DNA from: Kurthia huakuii LAM0618
GTDB taxonomy: Bacteria > Bacillota > Bacilli > Bacillales_A > Planococcaceae
Assembly (NCBI RefSeq): GCF_000505545.1
Contig: NZ_AYTB01000013.1
Span: forward strand, 1 to 64,000
Reading direction: 5' to 3'
Length of the DNA stretch: 64,000 bases
Shown here: one piece after another, positions 16,463-25,846 of the stretch
Layout: the number at the start of each line of letters is the position of its first letter
Position numbering within the stretch: the first letter of the stretch is position 1
The notes under the pieces: model-generated
Told to the model about the DNA's origin: nothing
What the model saw: only the letters and a program-made list of their open reading frames with translations
The model's database searches: none
Made by a program: the position numbers and the translations under genes

Positions 16463-17874
16463 TGTTAATTCAATTAGATCATAAACAGCAAGGACGCTTC
16501 CTTTATCAGGAAATTTATCGTCAACTAAAGAAATTAATTTTAAATAACGAGCTCCGCGCCCACACAAAATTACCAGCCAAGCGCGAGTTTGCACAAATGC
16601 TTCATGTCAGTACGAACTCAATTGCCAATGCTTATGAGCAATTGCTCGCCGAGGGATATATTTATACAATTGAACGCGTTGGCTATTTTGTTGAGGAAAT
16701 CGACCAATTTGATATTAATCCAAATGTCGCTACGTCATTCCCCGAACATTTACGTGAAAAGCCCGACCCACCAAAGACGTGGCTATCGCTGTCACATATG
16801 AATATTAATGCACGGCTATTTCCTATGCGTAAATGGCTCAACTGTGAGGCAAAGGTCTATGAGCGTCATATTGAAGAGCTTGGTGAAATGGCGCATACGC
16901 AAGGTCCCTATGTTCTTCGCAAAAACATTGCCGAACTAATTTATGCAACGCGTGGTGTCAAATGTGAGCCTGAACAAATTGTTATTCATGCAACAAGTCA
17001 AGGGTTACTTGAACGTCTCATTCGCATTTTGCCGGAAAACCCATCATTTGCAGTCGAAAATCCAGGCTACGCACGCTACTACAAACTATTAAAGCGCCAT
17101 CATATTCAAGCGCATCTTGTACCGCTTGATGACTCCGGTATCGACGTCAATCATTTGGAACAGCTTGATGCACAACTCGTTATTGCAACGCCATCACATC
17201 AGTTCCCAACAGGCATCATTATGCCGATTTCTCGCCGCGTTGAATTATTAAACTGGGCTTCACGTGCAGATGATCGTTACATAATAGAAGATGATTATGA
17301 TAGTGAATTTAAATATGAGACCAATAGTGTGCCGTCGCTGCAAAGTATGGACTATAATCATAAAGTCATTTATATGGGGACATTTTCAAAAACATTGTTG
17401 CCGGGTATTCGCATTAGTTATATGGTACTCCCGGTTAAATTACTCGAAGATTACCGCGACATGTTTCCGCTTGAAATCCAAGCAGTCAATACACTCGTCC
17501 TTTATACATTGAATGAATTTATTGAAAATGGCCAATATGAAAAGCATGTGCGCAAAACGACGAAACATTTTGAAGAAGTGCGGAGCTGTTTAGTCGATGA
17601 GTTAACGCGACAGCTTGGCGACCAAATTATTATTTCGGACATACCAGCTGGCCTGCATTTTTTAATCGAGGCAAAAAGTGCGCGCAGTTATGATGAAATT
17701 GAGCAGCAAGCAGTGGAACATAATCTTGAAGTGTATACGTTAAAACGTTTTTCGCTCAATCCATATCCACTCATTCGTGAAAATCGCTTTATTATTATTG
17801 GTTTTGCATATATCGATATTGCCGATATTCCCGAAGCCGTGCGCCGACTTGCATATGTATTATTTGATGAATAG
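16462..17874 (+). CDS. gabR: GabR, MocR-family activator of gabTD
   Basis: About 470 residues. The N-terminal GntR winged helix (LPAKREFAQMLHVSTNSIANAYEQLLAEGYI, ~residues 37-67) is fused to a full class-I aminotransferase-like domain. The effector domain shows ATPSHQFPTGIIMP (~250), IIEDDYDSEFKYE (~278) and the PLP-Lys in GTFSKTLLPGIRISY (~313). GabR binds PLP and GABA and activates gabTD while repressing itself. I prefer ATG 16462 with AGGGGTG as its ribosome site over an in-frame GTG at 16453 that lies inside that site. Divergent placement from gabT supports the call. Confidence 0.9.
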   Translation: MLIQLDHKQQGRFLYQEIYRQLKKLILNNELRAHTKLPAKREFAQMLHVSTNSIANAYEQLLAEGYIYTIERVGYFVEEIDQFDINPNVATSFPEHLREKPDPPKTWLSLSHMNINARLFPMRKWLNCEAKVYERHIEELGEMAHTQGPYVLRKNIAELIYATRGVKCEPEQIVIHATSQGLLERLIRILPENPSFAVENPGYARYYKLLKRHHIQAHLVPLDDSGIDVNHLEQLDAQLVIATPSHQFPTGIIMPISRRVELLNWASRADDRYIIEDDYDSEFKYETNSVPSLQSMDYNHKVIYMGTFSKTLLPGIRISYMVLPVKLLEDYRDMFPLEIQAVNTLVLYTLNEFIENGQYEKHVRKTTKHFEEVRSCLVDELTRQLGDQIIISDIPAGLHFLIEAKSARSYDEIEQQAVEHNLEVYTLKRFSLNPYPLIRENRFIIIGFAYIDIADIPEAVRRLAYVLFDE

Positions 17875-17882
17875 CATGACAA

Positions 17883-18020
17883 AAAGAGGATGGGACATAC
17901 GTGTACCAACACCCTCTCAGATGAGCATCAAAAAAACCGGAATCGCGACACAGCGCGGTTCCGGTTTTTTGTGGCGAACGCTAAAAAGGAACAGGAACTG
18001 TTTTGTAAAAGCCTCTTTTA
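17883..18020. repeat. Dispersed ~140-bp hairpin repeat, copy 1
   Basis: Outer arms GAGGATGGGACATACGTGTA and ACTGTTTTGTAAAAGCCTC enclose a strong stem (17936-17970: accggaatcgcg pairing with cgcggttccggt, then T6) and the conserved block gtggcgaacgctaaaaa. The stem should terminate gabR. The same unit occurs at 19510, 28516, 33232 and 38508, always between genes. Confidence 0.88.
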
Positions 18021-18118
18021 ATAGGCCGCTCTTTGCCTTTTTTCAAGAATCGTGAAACTTTTCACATAGTTAAGCCGTATTAATTAGTACTAGTCTGTCC
18101 AGCAAAGGAGCGACAACG

Positions 18119-19048
18119 ATGCAACCTCAGCAACTTACAACTTACATAAAAGACGGCCAATTTTGTGCCATTTATAATGCGACGATTCCTGAATATCGCG
18201 CGTCCTATTCATTTGAACAATTTTCAGCTCTTATGCAAAAAATTCAGCACGATACATACGAACTTCATTATACGATTGCGCTACCGCCACTACGAAAATA
18301 TGTATGGCTCGATGACAAGCGTAACAATGCGATTGGCGCGATTTTTGATTCTAAGGGCCGCATCCATTTTTTAACGATGAAACCATGCTTAAAATTTCCT
18401 GAAGCAGATATCACTTTTTCAAAAACATTCTTTGAACTGCCTGTACGTGGTAAATGGCAAGTAGCACAAGGCGGCACGAACGAATTAATCAACTATCACT
18501 ATCCCTTTTCGAGTCAACGCTATGCCATCGACTTAAAACGTTTGAAAAATAACCTATATTTTGAAAATATAGGTAATATGTGTGAAGATTATTATGCGTT
18601 TAACGAAGAAGTTTATGCGCCGGCAGCTGGCAAAGTAATAGCTATTGAAGACAATATTAGCGATCAATCGCCCGGTGAACGCAATGAGCTCAGTACATTT
18701 GGCAATTATATTATTTTGAAACATGCACACAACGAATATAGTTTATTAGCACATTTACAACAAAATTCAATTTGTGTTGAACAAGGGGATTCGGTGCAGC
18801 TCGGCGAATTAATAGCATATAGTGGTAATTCCGGTGACACAACAGCGCCGCATGTGCATTTTCAAGTCATGGATAGTGCGGATTTGAAGAAAGCGACATC
18901 CTTACGTATTCGCTTCAAAAACAATGATATGCCGATTCAAGGTGATATGGTTATCGGCACTATTACACCGGTAACGCGTGCTGAACCACGAGAAAAATTA
19001 CGTTTTGGTAGTCTGCGCGCAATTTTACAATTGTTTAATCGTAGTTAA
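18119..19048 (+). CDS. M23-family (LytM-like) metallopeptidase
   Basis: A 309-residue protein. Residues ~1-120 are an N-terminal domain without obvious family; ~130-265 form a LytM/M23 fold. Zinc-site elements: SQRYAIDL (Asp ligand, ~141), VYAPAAGKVIAIED (~167), HLQQNS (~220) and HVHFQV (~248), the last being the diagnostic HxH. M23 enzymes cleave peptidoglycan cross-bridges. There is no signal peptide, which is odd for a wall hydrolase; it may act inside or leave by another route. The first ligand, usually His four residues before the Asp, is Arg here, as in a subset of M23 proteins with QRYA.D. A good AAAGGAG site precedes the ATG. Confidence 0.75.
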   Translation: MQPQQLTTYIKDGQFCAIYNATIPEYRASYSFEQFSALMQKIQHDTYELHYTIALPPLRKYVWLDDKRNNAIGAIFDSKGRIHFLTMKPCLKFPEADITFSKTFFELPVRGKWQVAQGGTNELINYHYPFSSQRYAIDLKRLKNNLYFENIGNMCEDYYAFNEEVYAPAAGKVIAIEDNISDQSPGERNELSTFGNYIILKHAHNEYSLLAHLQQNSICVEQGDSVQLGELIAYSGNSGDTTAPHVHFQVMDSADLKKATSLRIRFKNNDMPIQGDMVIGTITPVTRAEPREKLRFGSLRAILQLFNRS

Positions 19049-19085
19049 TAATAATTGTATAATTTAATACATGGTGGTGATAGCA

Positions 19086-19499
19086 ATGAAAAAATGGTTT
19101 ATCTTAATCATGCCATTTCTAATGCTTGCTGGCTGTACGCAACAAGTACAGAAAAATATGAATGTTAATCTTATCGTTGAGCGCTATGATACGGTGCAAC
19201 AAGATTATGTACCTTTTATGACGTTTAAAGAACAGCAGCAAATAAGCGACGGGCTAACATTACTGCATGAGTTGGCATGGACAACGACAACTCCTCCGAA
19301 CACGACGCCGAACTATCGCTTTTACATTGTCGCAGAAGACCCTTCAGTCACTGACATCAAAGCGGTGATGTATGAGGTGTGGTTTGATGATCTTACGGCA
19401 ACAGCCATTTTAGCGAATGACTCGCGCAAGGAAACCGTCTATCTCGATCATGCGAAAGTCAATGAAATATACGATTTATTAATGAACTCGGCTAAGTAA
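19086..19499 (+). CDS. Small secreted lipoprotein
   Basis: A 137-residue protein with the signal MKKWFILIMPFLMLAGC. The lipobox LAGC at 14-17 gives a lipidated Cys near residue 17 and anchoring on the outer face of the membrane. The mature part is about 120 residues with no family I recognise; it has alternating strands (YRFYIVAEDP, AVMYEVWFDD). ATG at 19086 follows GGTGGTGA; the upstream in-frame codons lack a ribosome site. It sits 38 bases after the M23 gene and may be co-transcribed with it. Confidence 0.7.
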   Translation: MKKWFILIMPFLMLAGCTQQVQKNMNVNLIVERYDTVQQDYVPFMTFKEQQQISDGLTLLHELAWTTTTPPNTTPNYRFYIVAEDPSVTDIKAVMYEVWFDDLTATAILANDSRKETVYLDHAKVNEIYDLLMNSAK

Positions 19500-19509
19500 T
19501 GCCACAACA

Positions 19510-19649
19510 AAAAGAGGCTTTTACAAAACAGTTCCTGTTCCTTTTTTAGCGTTCGCCACAAAAAACCGAAACCGCGCCACAGCGCGATTCCGGTTTTTTT
19601 GATGCTCATCTGAGAGAGTGTTGGTACACGTATGTCCCAGCCTCTTTTT
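19510..19649. repeat. Dispersed ~140-bp hairpin repeat, copy 2 (inverted)
   Basis: The reverse orientation of the unit at 17883: AAAGAGGCTTTTACAAAACA, then gcgttcgccac, the accgaaaccgcg/cgcgattccggt stem, and tatgtcccagcctc. It lies between the convergent lipoprotein and spo0M genes and can serve as terminator for both. Confidence 0.88.
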
Positions 19650-19658
19650 AATCGCCTA

Positions 19659-20429
19659 TTATAAATACTCTTGAATTAAGCAACGTAAATCTTGTTCTAA
19701 TGTTGGTAAATCTTGTTCAGTAAACGTACGGCTAACAAATGCTTCATCCATTTCAAATGCTTCTGATAAGAAACTTGTGAACCCGCGCACTTTGCGGTCT
19801 ACTTGGAACAATACTTCGACTTTATGTGACGTTTGATTAATAAATACTACTTCTAATTCATCTAAGTAACCGCGGAATGGACCACTTGTTGGCACAAATT
19901 CATATTCTTGTACGAACGAGTGACGCGTATTCATACGAATGCCGGCTTTTTCACATTCTACTTCACGCAAGCGGAATCCTAAATTTTTCACGGCCTGAAT
20001 GACGGCGTTTGCAATACGTGTTGGGCGAATAGCCACTGCATCTTTATCATTCGGGTCAACAGCATTTTTAATATCTAAGCCTGTATTTAACCATGCGCGT
20101 GTGCGGCCAACTGTTGCCGGTGCATCAAATGGTAAGTTAAATGAAAATGGCAATGATTTTTCTTCGCCAGCTTGAATCGTAAATGGTTCGGTAATTTTTT
20201 TCTGAAAAACGGTTGCCGTATCTTCATACTCTTTATCACCTGTTTTATTCGTAAAATTAATATTTAACGATAAATAAATCGCATCGATACGTTGCTCGAC
20301 ATTGCCCCCTTTAATATGCACATTCCCTTGCACTAAATCGCCTGCTGTATAGGTGTCATGAGCTAAAACGGTATCAACCGTCGCTGCTCCTATCCCAAAA
20401 CTTGCTAACGCTTTATTAAAAATCGACAT
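19659..20429 (-). CDS. spo0M: Spo0M-like sporulation-control protein
   Basis: A 256-residue protein. The sequence from MSIFNKALASFGIGAATVDTVL through TYTAGDLVQGNVHIKGGNVEQRID matches the arrestin-fold Spo0M family, and the length equals the usual ~257 residues. The SSB-like acidic C-terminus ends EQDLRCLIQEYL. Spo0M affects sporulation timing and cell division in B. subtilis. ATG at 20429 has GTAGGAGG; an in-frame extension to 20513 would cross into the promoter of the divergent acetyltransferase. Its presence suggests a spore-forming ancestry of the host, although the family also occurs in non-spore-formers. Confidence 0.85.
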   Translation of the reverse strand: MSIFNKALASFGIGAATVDTVLAHDTYTAGDLVQGNVHIKGGNVEQRIDAIYLSLNINFTNKTGDKEYEDTATVFQKKITEPFTIQAGEEKSLPFSFNLPFDAPATVGRTRAWLNTGLDIKNAVDPNDKDAVAIRPTRIANAVIQAVKNLGFRLREVECEKAGIRMNTRHSFVQEYEFVPTSGPFRGYLDELEVVFINQTSHKVEVLFQVDRKVRGFTSFLSEAFEMDEAFVSRTFTEQDLPTLEQDLRCLIQEYL

Positions 20430-20526
20430 GTTTTTTCCTCCTACAAAATCGTCTTTCTTTACTATACGGATGAATCTTTGAAACGTTTCAAAAATTACTA
20501 TATAATGCGACAAAGAGGTGAATTTT

Positions 20527-20970
20527 TTGAATATTTTGCAACTAACACCAGAGCATGCCGAAGAGGCTGCTACATTATTAGATGCTTACCGTGTCACATT
20601 TGGACAAAAAAGTGATATCGGACTTGCTCGTTGGTTTATACATGAACGCCTAGAACACGATGAATCGATTGTTTTTTTAGCGTGGCTAGACGACAAGGCA
20701 GTTGGTTTTGTGCAGCTGTATCCGATTTTTTCAACGATTGGCTTAAAGCGCGCTTATATTTTAAATGACTTATATGTGACAGAATCAGCTCGGAAACATG
20801 GTGCTGCAACGCAATTGATTGAAGCATGTTATGCCTACGCCGAAGCACATCATGCTCGTTTCATCGCGCTAGAAACGGGCGCTGACAATGTGCGTGCCCA
20901 ACAACTATATGAAAAAATGGGCTTGGCGCAAGAACAAGACGTGCAACATTTTATCAAATATTTTGACTAA
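20527..20970 (+). CDS. GNAT N-acetyltransferase
   Basis: A 147-residue protein of the Gcn5-related family. Motif A is seen in LNDLYVTESARKHGAATQLIEACYAYAEA (acetyl-CoA pyrophosphate loop, here R-K-H-G-A-A), and motif B in ALETGADNVRAQQLYEKMGL. The acceptor is unknown. The start is TTG at 20527, eight bases after AGAGG; a GTG at 20518 would overlap that site. It is divergent from spo0M with only ~95 bases between. Confidence 0.82.
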   Translation: MNILQLTPEHAEEAATLLDAYRVTFGQKSDIGLARWFIHERLEHDESIVFLAWLDDKAVGFVQLYPIFSTIGLKRAYILNDLYVTESARKHGAATQLIEACYAYAEAHHARFIALETGADNVRAQQLYEKMGLAQEQDVQHFIKYFD

Positions 20971-20983
20971 TTATCTATTTTTT

Positions 20984-21013
20984 TAGAATCGTAGTAACAG
21001 ACGATTCTTTTTT
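20984..21013 (+). terminator. Terminator of the GNAT gene
   Basis: AGAATCGT-agtaacag-ACGATTCT followed by T5, 14 bases past the stop. Confidence 0.75.
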
Positions 21014-21090
21014 AAATGGATTAAACCTTAACAACTCACGCATTTCAGAGTAAAATAGAACTATATTTGGACAGCTAGAAGGAGTGTAGT

Positions 21091-21903
21091 ATGGAAGAAT
21101 TTATAAACATTATAACGATCACGGCCTCGCAACTATTTCAACTACTAGGTGTCATTTTTTTCTTCGGTTTTGTATTGAAGTGGCTTGGCGAACAGTCATT
21201 GGCTCATTATACATATGGTAGTAAACTCTTTAACTTTATGTCGCTTATCGGTACACCTGTCCATGAATTTGGGCATTTTATTATGTGCAAAGTTTTCCGT
21301 TATCATGTCGATGAAGTGGTCTGGTATCAAAAACCAAATAGCAATGGTACGCTTGGCTATGTTAATTTTTCATACAATCCAGGAAGTGTCTATCAGCGTA
21401 TCGGCAAGTTTTTTGTTGGTGTTGGTCCATTATTTTCGGGTCCTCTAGCTATTTTTTTGTTGCTTTACGTGCTGCTCCCAGATGCTTATGATGCTATTTC
21501 AGCACAGATTGGGACGATTTCAACGCATTGGAGCTTCGAAACATTTGAACAAATTTTACAATTAAGTTGGACATTTCTTGTCGCATTATTTAATGTCGAC
21601 CATGCGTTAAGTTGGCAATTTTATGTTTTTTTAGTTCTTGCATGCTCGATTGCTGTACATATTCGTTTGAGTAAACCCGATTTAGAAAGTGCCACAAGTG
21701 GTATTATTGCCATCACCATTTTATTGTTGCTATTGAATGTCATCTCAGAGTTTTTACATTTATCATTATCTGACCATGTTGTGACATATGTCGCTCACTT
21801 TAATGCTTTTTACATTTCCATTATGATTGTCATTACCGTGATTTCTTTACTGTTCTTTATGACGAGCGTTATTTGGGGCGCAGTAAAAAATCGCACATCT
21901 TAA
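21091..21903 (+). CDS. Putative membrane zinc metallopeptidase (HEFGH, M50-like)
   Basis: A 270-residue protein with about seven hydrophobic segments. An HExxH zinc motif, HEFGH in IGTPVHEFGHFIMCKVF (~residues 55-71), lies at a membrane-segment edge, as in M50/SpoIVFB-type intramembrane proteases. A later GPLFSGPLAIFLL could hold the second half of an M50 active site, although the usual NxxPxxxxDG is not obvious, so catalytic status is unsure. ATG at 21091 follows AGAAGGAG. A monocistronic unit with its own terminator. The substrate is unknown. Confidence 0.6.
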   Translation: MEEFINIITITASQLFQLLGVIFFFGFVLKWLGEQSLAHYTYGSKLFNFMSLIGTPVHEFGHFIMCKVFRYHVDEVVWYQKPNSNGTLGYVNFSYNPGSVYQRIGKFFVGVGPLFSGPLAIFLLLYVLLPDAYDAISAQIGTISTHWSFETFEQILQLSWTFLVALFNVDHALSWQFYVFLVLACSIAVHIRLSKPDLESATSGIIAITILLLLLNVISEFLHLSLSDHVVTYVAHFNAFYISIMIVITVISLLFFMTSVIWGAVKNRTS

Positions 21904-21917
21904 CATTTTTTTAACAA

Positions 21918-21956
21918 AAGTAGGCACTACAGCGAACAATGTAGTGCCTACTTTTT
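21918..21956 (+). terminator. Terminator after the M50-like gene
   Basis: AAAGTAGGCACTACA-gcgaaca-TGTAGTGCCTACTTT followed by further T. The rest of the 400-base gap to 22305 is AT-rich. It has a weak hairpin around 21980-22015 (aatagcctt..aaggctatt) and the promoter region of the symporter operon, where I cannot fix the boxes. Confidence 0.88.
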
Positions 21957-22304
21957 TCTGTATTGCAGACTAAATAAAATAGCCTTTAATAGATTGAATT
22001 CAAGGCTATTGCCTAGTTTATCGTCACATTTCCTATGCTATTTTTCTCAATATGACTTTAATTTTTTTACTTTTTCAGCAATTTACTTTTAAAGAAAATG
22101 ATAAGATTTTTGCATCAAAACACTATAGCCACAGTGGTTTCGCAAGTTAAAAAATACGTTTTTTGTAGAGTTTAGTTATCACGAAGTAGAAATTTTTATT
22201 TTTTTCGATAAAAAATGTTGCTTTTTGTAAAACTTTGAAATATCATTACATCAAGAGGACGTCACAAATCCTTCACAACAATAGAAAAAAAGGGGGGCAA
22301 CATT

Positions 22305-22691
22305 ATGGAACAAAATTTAGACCGTCAACTTCTAAAAGAAGAACAAGACAGCAAACAGGCGGTAGCTGGGCAAAAAAGTTTTACGGAACAAGAGTATGTT
22401 AATATTTCTGAAAGTTCGGAATTTAAAACGCTTTCAAAACGTAAACTAGGCTTCATCGTGCCGATGAGTGTTCTGTTCTTCGTTATCTACTTCACACTGC
22501 CATTATTATCATCGTTCACTGACGTACTAGACGGAAAAGCAATTGGCGATATTACGTGGATTTGGGTGTATTCATTAGTCATCTTCATTATGGTATGGAC
22601 ATTCACAATCATCTATGTAAAAAAAGCTGCTTCATTTGATAAAGATGCAGAAGCGATCAACGACAAGGCAAAGGCTGGTGAGTATAAATGA
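22305..22691 (+). CDS. DUF485 small membrane protein, partner of acetate symporter
   Basis: A 128-residue protein with a hydrophilic N-terminus (~50 residues) and two membrane helices (~51-70 and ~84-105: LGFIVPMSVLFFVIYFTLPLL, WIWVYSLVIFIMVWTFTIIYV). This is the DUF485 pattern, almost always found directly upstream of ActP/MctC sodium-solute symporters. It overlaps the symporter gene by four bases (ATGA). A very strong GGGGGG-type ribosome site precedes the ATG. It probably helps assembly or regulation of the symporter. Confidence 0.88.
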   Translation: MEQNLDRQLLKEEQDSKQAVAGQKSFTEQEYVNISESSEFKTLSKRKLGFIVPMSVLFFVIYFTLPLLSSFTDVLDGKAIGDITWIWVYSLVIFIMVWTFTIIYVKKAASFDKDAEAINDKAKAGEYK

Positions 22692-24235
22692 GTGTAATCG
22701 GGATTTCTTTCTTCGTCGCAATCGTAGGGTTAACACTTTTTGTGACATACTTAGCTTCAAAGAAAAACAATTCAGCAGCTGACTTCTATACAGCAGGCGG
22801 CGGCTTAACAGGCTGGCAAAATGGTATCGCTATCGCAGGTGACTACCTATCAGCCGCTTCATTCTTAGGTATCGCGGGTGCCATCGCATTATTCGGTTTT
22901 GATGGCTTCTTCTATAGCTTAGGATACTTAGTAGCATACTTAGTCGTACTTTACATCGTGGCAGAGCCATTACGTAACCTTGGTAAATTTACATTAGCAG
23001 ATATGATTACTGCACGTTTTAACCAAAAGAAAATCCGTGCAACGGCAGCTGTTAGCTCAATCGTTATCGTGTTATTCTACATGATTGCACAGCTTGTAGG
23101 TGCCGGCGCATTAATTCAATTATTATTAGGTATCGACTACAAATACGCGGTTATTTTAGTAGGTATCATGATGACAATCTACGTATTATGGGGTGGAATG
23201 GGCGCAACAAGTTGGGTTCAAATTATTAAAGCCGTATTACTAATGATTGGTACCGTTATTATCTCTGTTTTAGTTTTAGCAAAATTCAACTTCAACATTC
23301 TTGAAATGTTCGCAACTGTATCTGAAACAAATGGCAATGGCGGCGCATATTTACAAGCTGGTCTGAAGTACACAAATGGTATTGATACAATGTCAATGAT
23401 GATTGCATTAGTACTTGGTACAGCTGGTTTACCGCACATCTTAATGCGTTTCTTCACTGTAAAAGATGCAAAAACTGCGCGTTCTTCAATCAACTGGGCA
23501 ACTTGGATCGTAGGTTTATTCTACATCTTAACAATCTTCTTAGGCTTCGGTGCTGCGGCATTCGTAGGCTCTGAAAAAATCTTAGCTGCAAACCCTGCAG
23601 GTAACATGGCTGCTCCATTATTAGCGCAAGCTTTAGGTGGCGACATCTTAATGTCATTCATCTCTGCAGTAGCATTCGCAACAATCTTAGCTGTAGTAGC
23701 TGGTCTTGTATTATCAGGTGCTTCTGCATTCGCACACGATATTTACGGCCAAGTTATTAAAAAAGGGAACATTACAGAAAAACAACAAATGGTTGCAGCT
23801 CGCTGGGCATCTGTTGGTGTATCGGTATTCTCAATCATCTTAGCGTTATTCTCTCAAACATTAAACGTAGCATTCTTAGTATCACTTGCATTCTGTATCG
23901 CCGCATCTGCGAACTTACCAGTAATTATTTACACAATTTACTACAAAAAGTTCAACACAACGGGTGCGATGTCAGCAATGTTATTCGGTTTAATCTCTGC
24001 ACTTGTATTAGTAGCAATGAGCCCGAACGTATGGGCACCAGAAGCGGGTAAAGCTATCTTCGTCGGCGACCCACTATTCCCATTAACAAACCCAGCCATT
24101 ATCTCGGTACCACTTGGCTTCCTAGCTGGTTGGATTGGCTCAATGATTGGTGAAAAAGCAAATGCTCGTAAATACGCAGAAGTTAAAGTTAATGCAACAA
24201 CAGGCTTAAATGTCAGTGATTCAGTAGATCACTAA
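22688..24235 (+). CDS. actP: Cation/acetate symporter (SSS family)
   Basis: A 515-residue protein with about 13 membrane helices. Typical ActP landmarks: DFYTAGGGLTGWQNGIAIAGDYLSAASFLG (~31-60), LADMITARF (~100), GGMGATSWVQIIKAVLL (~168) and GLPHILMRFFTVKDAKTARSS (~246-266). SSS carriers of this clade take up acetate and related monocarboxylates with Na+ or H+. Codon use is strongly biased (favoured tta/atc/gca), suggesting high expression. It is translationally coupled to the DUF485 gene. A second, unrelated acetate carrier (SatP-type) lies at 50657. Confidence 0.9.
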   Translation: MSVIGISFFVAIVGLTLFVTYLASKKNNSAADFYTAGGGLTGWQNGIAIAGDYLSAASFLGIAGAIALFGFDGFFYSLGYLVAYLVVLYIVAEPLRNLGKFTLADMITARFNQKKIRATAAVSSIVIVLFYMIAQLVGAGALIQLLLGIDYKYAVILVGIMMTIYVLWGGMGATSWVQIIKAVLLMIGTVIISVLVLAKFNFNILEMFATVSETNGNGGAYLQAGLKYTNGIDTMSMMIALVLGTAGLPHILMRFFTVKDAKTARSSINWATWIVGLFYILTIFLGFGAAAFVGSEKILAANPAGNMAAPLLAQALGGDILMSFISAVAFATILAVVAGLVLSGASAFAHDIYGQVIKKGNITEKQQMVAARWASVGVSVFSIILALFSQTLNVAFLVSLAFCIAASANLPVIIYTIYYKKFNTTGAMSAMLFGLISALVLVAMSPNVWAPEAGKAIFVGDPLFPLTNPAIISVPLGFLAGWIGSMIGEKANARKYAEVKVNATTGLNVSDSVDH

Positions 24236-24237
24236 TC

Positions 24238-24278
24238 AAAAAAGAGGCTTTGGGGATTTCCCCAAGCCTCTTTTTTTG
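24238..24278. terminator. Bidirectional terminator between actP and the PLD-like gene
   Basis: AAAAAAGAGGCTTGGGGA-type stem (aaagaggctttgggga paired with tccccaagcctcttt) flanked by A and T runs, between two convergent genes. Confidence 0.9.
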
Positions 24279-24279
24279 A

Positions 24280-25695
24280 TTAAAATGTCGATAACCCCGT
24301 AAATTCTTGAATACGGTACAATACAGTTTTCCATAAAGAACGGTCTGCAAATTCCTCGTAATCAACGGTATATATGCCGTCTTGATTTGTCCACAGGCGC
24401 TCGAAATAGGCATTCATATCACGCGCTGTCTCTTTTTCTTTTGGCATCATCATATATAAATCCGTTTCTAAATTATAGTCATCGATATTACGACGTGTAA
24501 AGTTGGCCGAGCCACCAATTGCTGTAAATGTATCTGCTTGATTAAGGATTAAAAACTTACTATGATATTGCTCCCCATGCGTGTCATACCAACGCACTGT
24601 AATATTGTCCTCTTTCATTAGCTCATGTGCTACAGGTCGATTTGGCACACCATTTTTCTTTATACCAAATGCATCACGGTTCGCATCTAAAATCAGTTGA
24701 ATATTGACACCGCGCTTGGCAGCATCTTTTAATGCCTGAACCATGTCACGTTCTGCAATGTAGAACACCCCCATTTTCAAGCTGTCCCCATCCTTTGCCT
24801 GCTCAATTGTTTGAATTAAAGCTTGTTGGATTTTTCCTTCTGTAACTAGCTTCACATCAATATCTCCGGCTGGCTCATCCGCCGCAAATACAATATTTTC
24901 TGGGAGTTTTTTATCCGACATATGCAAGATGGCATTTTCTGATTCATAAATATCCTTCACAATAGCTCCCTTTACAACAAAGCCAATATTGGAGTGAAGG
25001 CTACTACCATCATGCGAAACATTTGCAGATAGAACCATCGCTTCTTGTTCATTTAATACAATTTTTCGGTGGTTCGCTTTAAAGTTTACTAAATCTAAAT
25101 AGGCCCCCACAGACATTTTATCGCCATCTGGGTTAAATAAATTCGGTAAAAATCCATTTGTTGAGACCGGCCACCATTGTAGGTAAGCGCGCCATACACT
25201 TGAATAAAGCGGATTAGAATCTCGTAACGGTGTTAAATTCGTTGTTAGGACATCAATATTTTGCGCTGCTAAATCCTGAAAGAATTGTGGATGAATCGAG
25301 CCATAGCCAGAGTTTACATTGTCTGTAATAACCTGAATGGGCATATCCGGCTGCTCTTTACGTTTTTTGATAAGCGCATTTGTTAACTGCTCTGCGCGAT
25401 TGTCATACGTCGCTTTTTGATGATCATAATCATTATTATATAAAAATAAATCAATAACTAGAACTTCTTTCGCCTCATCAATTATTTGAAGCGTACGTTC
25501 AAAAAGTTGCTGTTCCATTACAGCTTTATCATTTTTTTGGTACGTAATATCTGTTAAAAATTCTACATTATCTACTTTGTGGAGCTTCCCATCAACGGAC
25601 ATCCCCTGTGGTAAATCTTTTTGTGTATGCCAGTTCCACGCGAATAGCGGAATCAATATGAGGATACACAAAATCACCTTCATTCGTTTCTTCAT
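24280..25695 (-). CDS. Secreted/membrane-anchored phospholipase D-like protein
   Basis: A 471-residue protein. An N-terminal membrane anchor (MKKRMKVILCILILIPLFAW) is followed by two PLD-like halves. HKD-type motifs appear as NHRKIVLNEQEAMVLSANVS (~228) and YHSKFLILNQADTFTAIGGSANF (~396). In HxK(x4)D the Asp position is Glu in the first and Asn in the second, so catalysis by the classical mechanism is doubtful, though His and Lys are kept. The relatives are cardiolipin-synthase/PLD-like membrane proteins. ATG at 25695 follows AAGGGGG. Monocistronic. Possible roles are phospholipid head-group exchange or nuclease-like activity outside the cell; neither is shown. Confidence 0.78.
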   Translation of the reverse strand: MKKRMKVILCILILIPLFAWNWHTQKDLPQGMSVDGKLHKVDNVEFLTDITYQKNDKAVMEQQLFERTLQIIDEAKEVLVIDLFLYNNDYDHQKATYDNRAEQLTNALIKKRKEQPDMPIQVITDNVNSGYGSIHPQFFQDLAAQNIDVLTTNLTPLRDSNPLYSSVWRAYLQWWPVSTNGFLPNLFNPDGDKMSVGAYLDLVNFKANHRKIVLNEQEAMVLSANVSHDGSSLHSNIGFVVKGAIVKDIYESENAILHMSDKKLPENIVFAADEPAGDIDVKLVTEGKIQQALIQTIEQAKDGDSLKMGVFYIAERDMVQALKDAAKRGVNIQLILDANRDAFGIKKNGVPNRPVAHELMKEDNITVRWYDTHGEQYHSKFLILNQADTFTAIGGSANFTRRNIDDYNLETDLYMMMPKEKETARDMNAYFERLWTNQDGIYTVDYEEFADRSLWKTVLYRIQEFTGLSTF

Positions 25696-25791
25696 TCTTT
25701 TCCCCCTTTGAATCATCTTTTATAATATACCATTATTACCAGCTACTAATGGAAAAATTTACGGTTAACCAAAAACCCCCTTGGCAAAGTA

Positions 25792-25820
25792 AAAAAACGC
25801 AACCAATTCGGCTGCGTCTT
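25792..25820 (-). terminator. Terminator of the SH3 protein gene
   Basis: On the minus strand a short stem ACGCAGCC-gaatt-GGTTGCGT is followed by T7, 27 bases past the gene end. Confidence 0.65.
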
Positions 25821-25846
25821 ATTTTGCTTAAGATTGTATTTTAATA

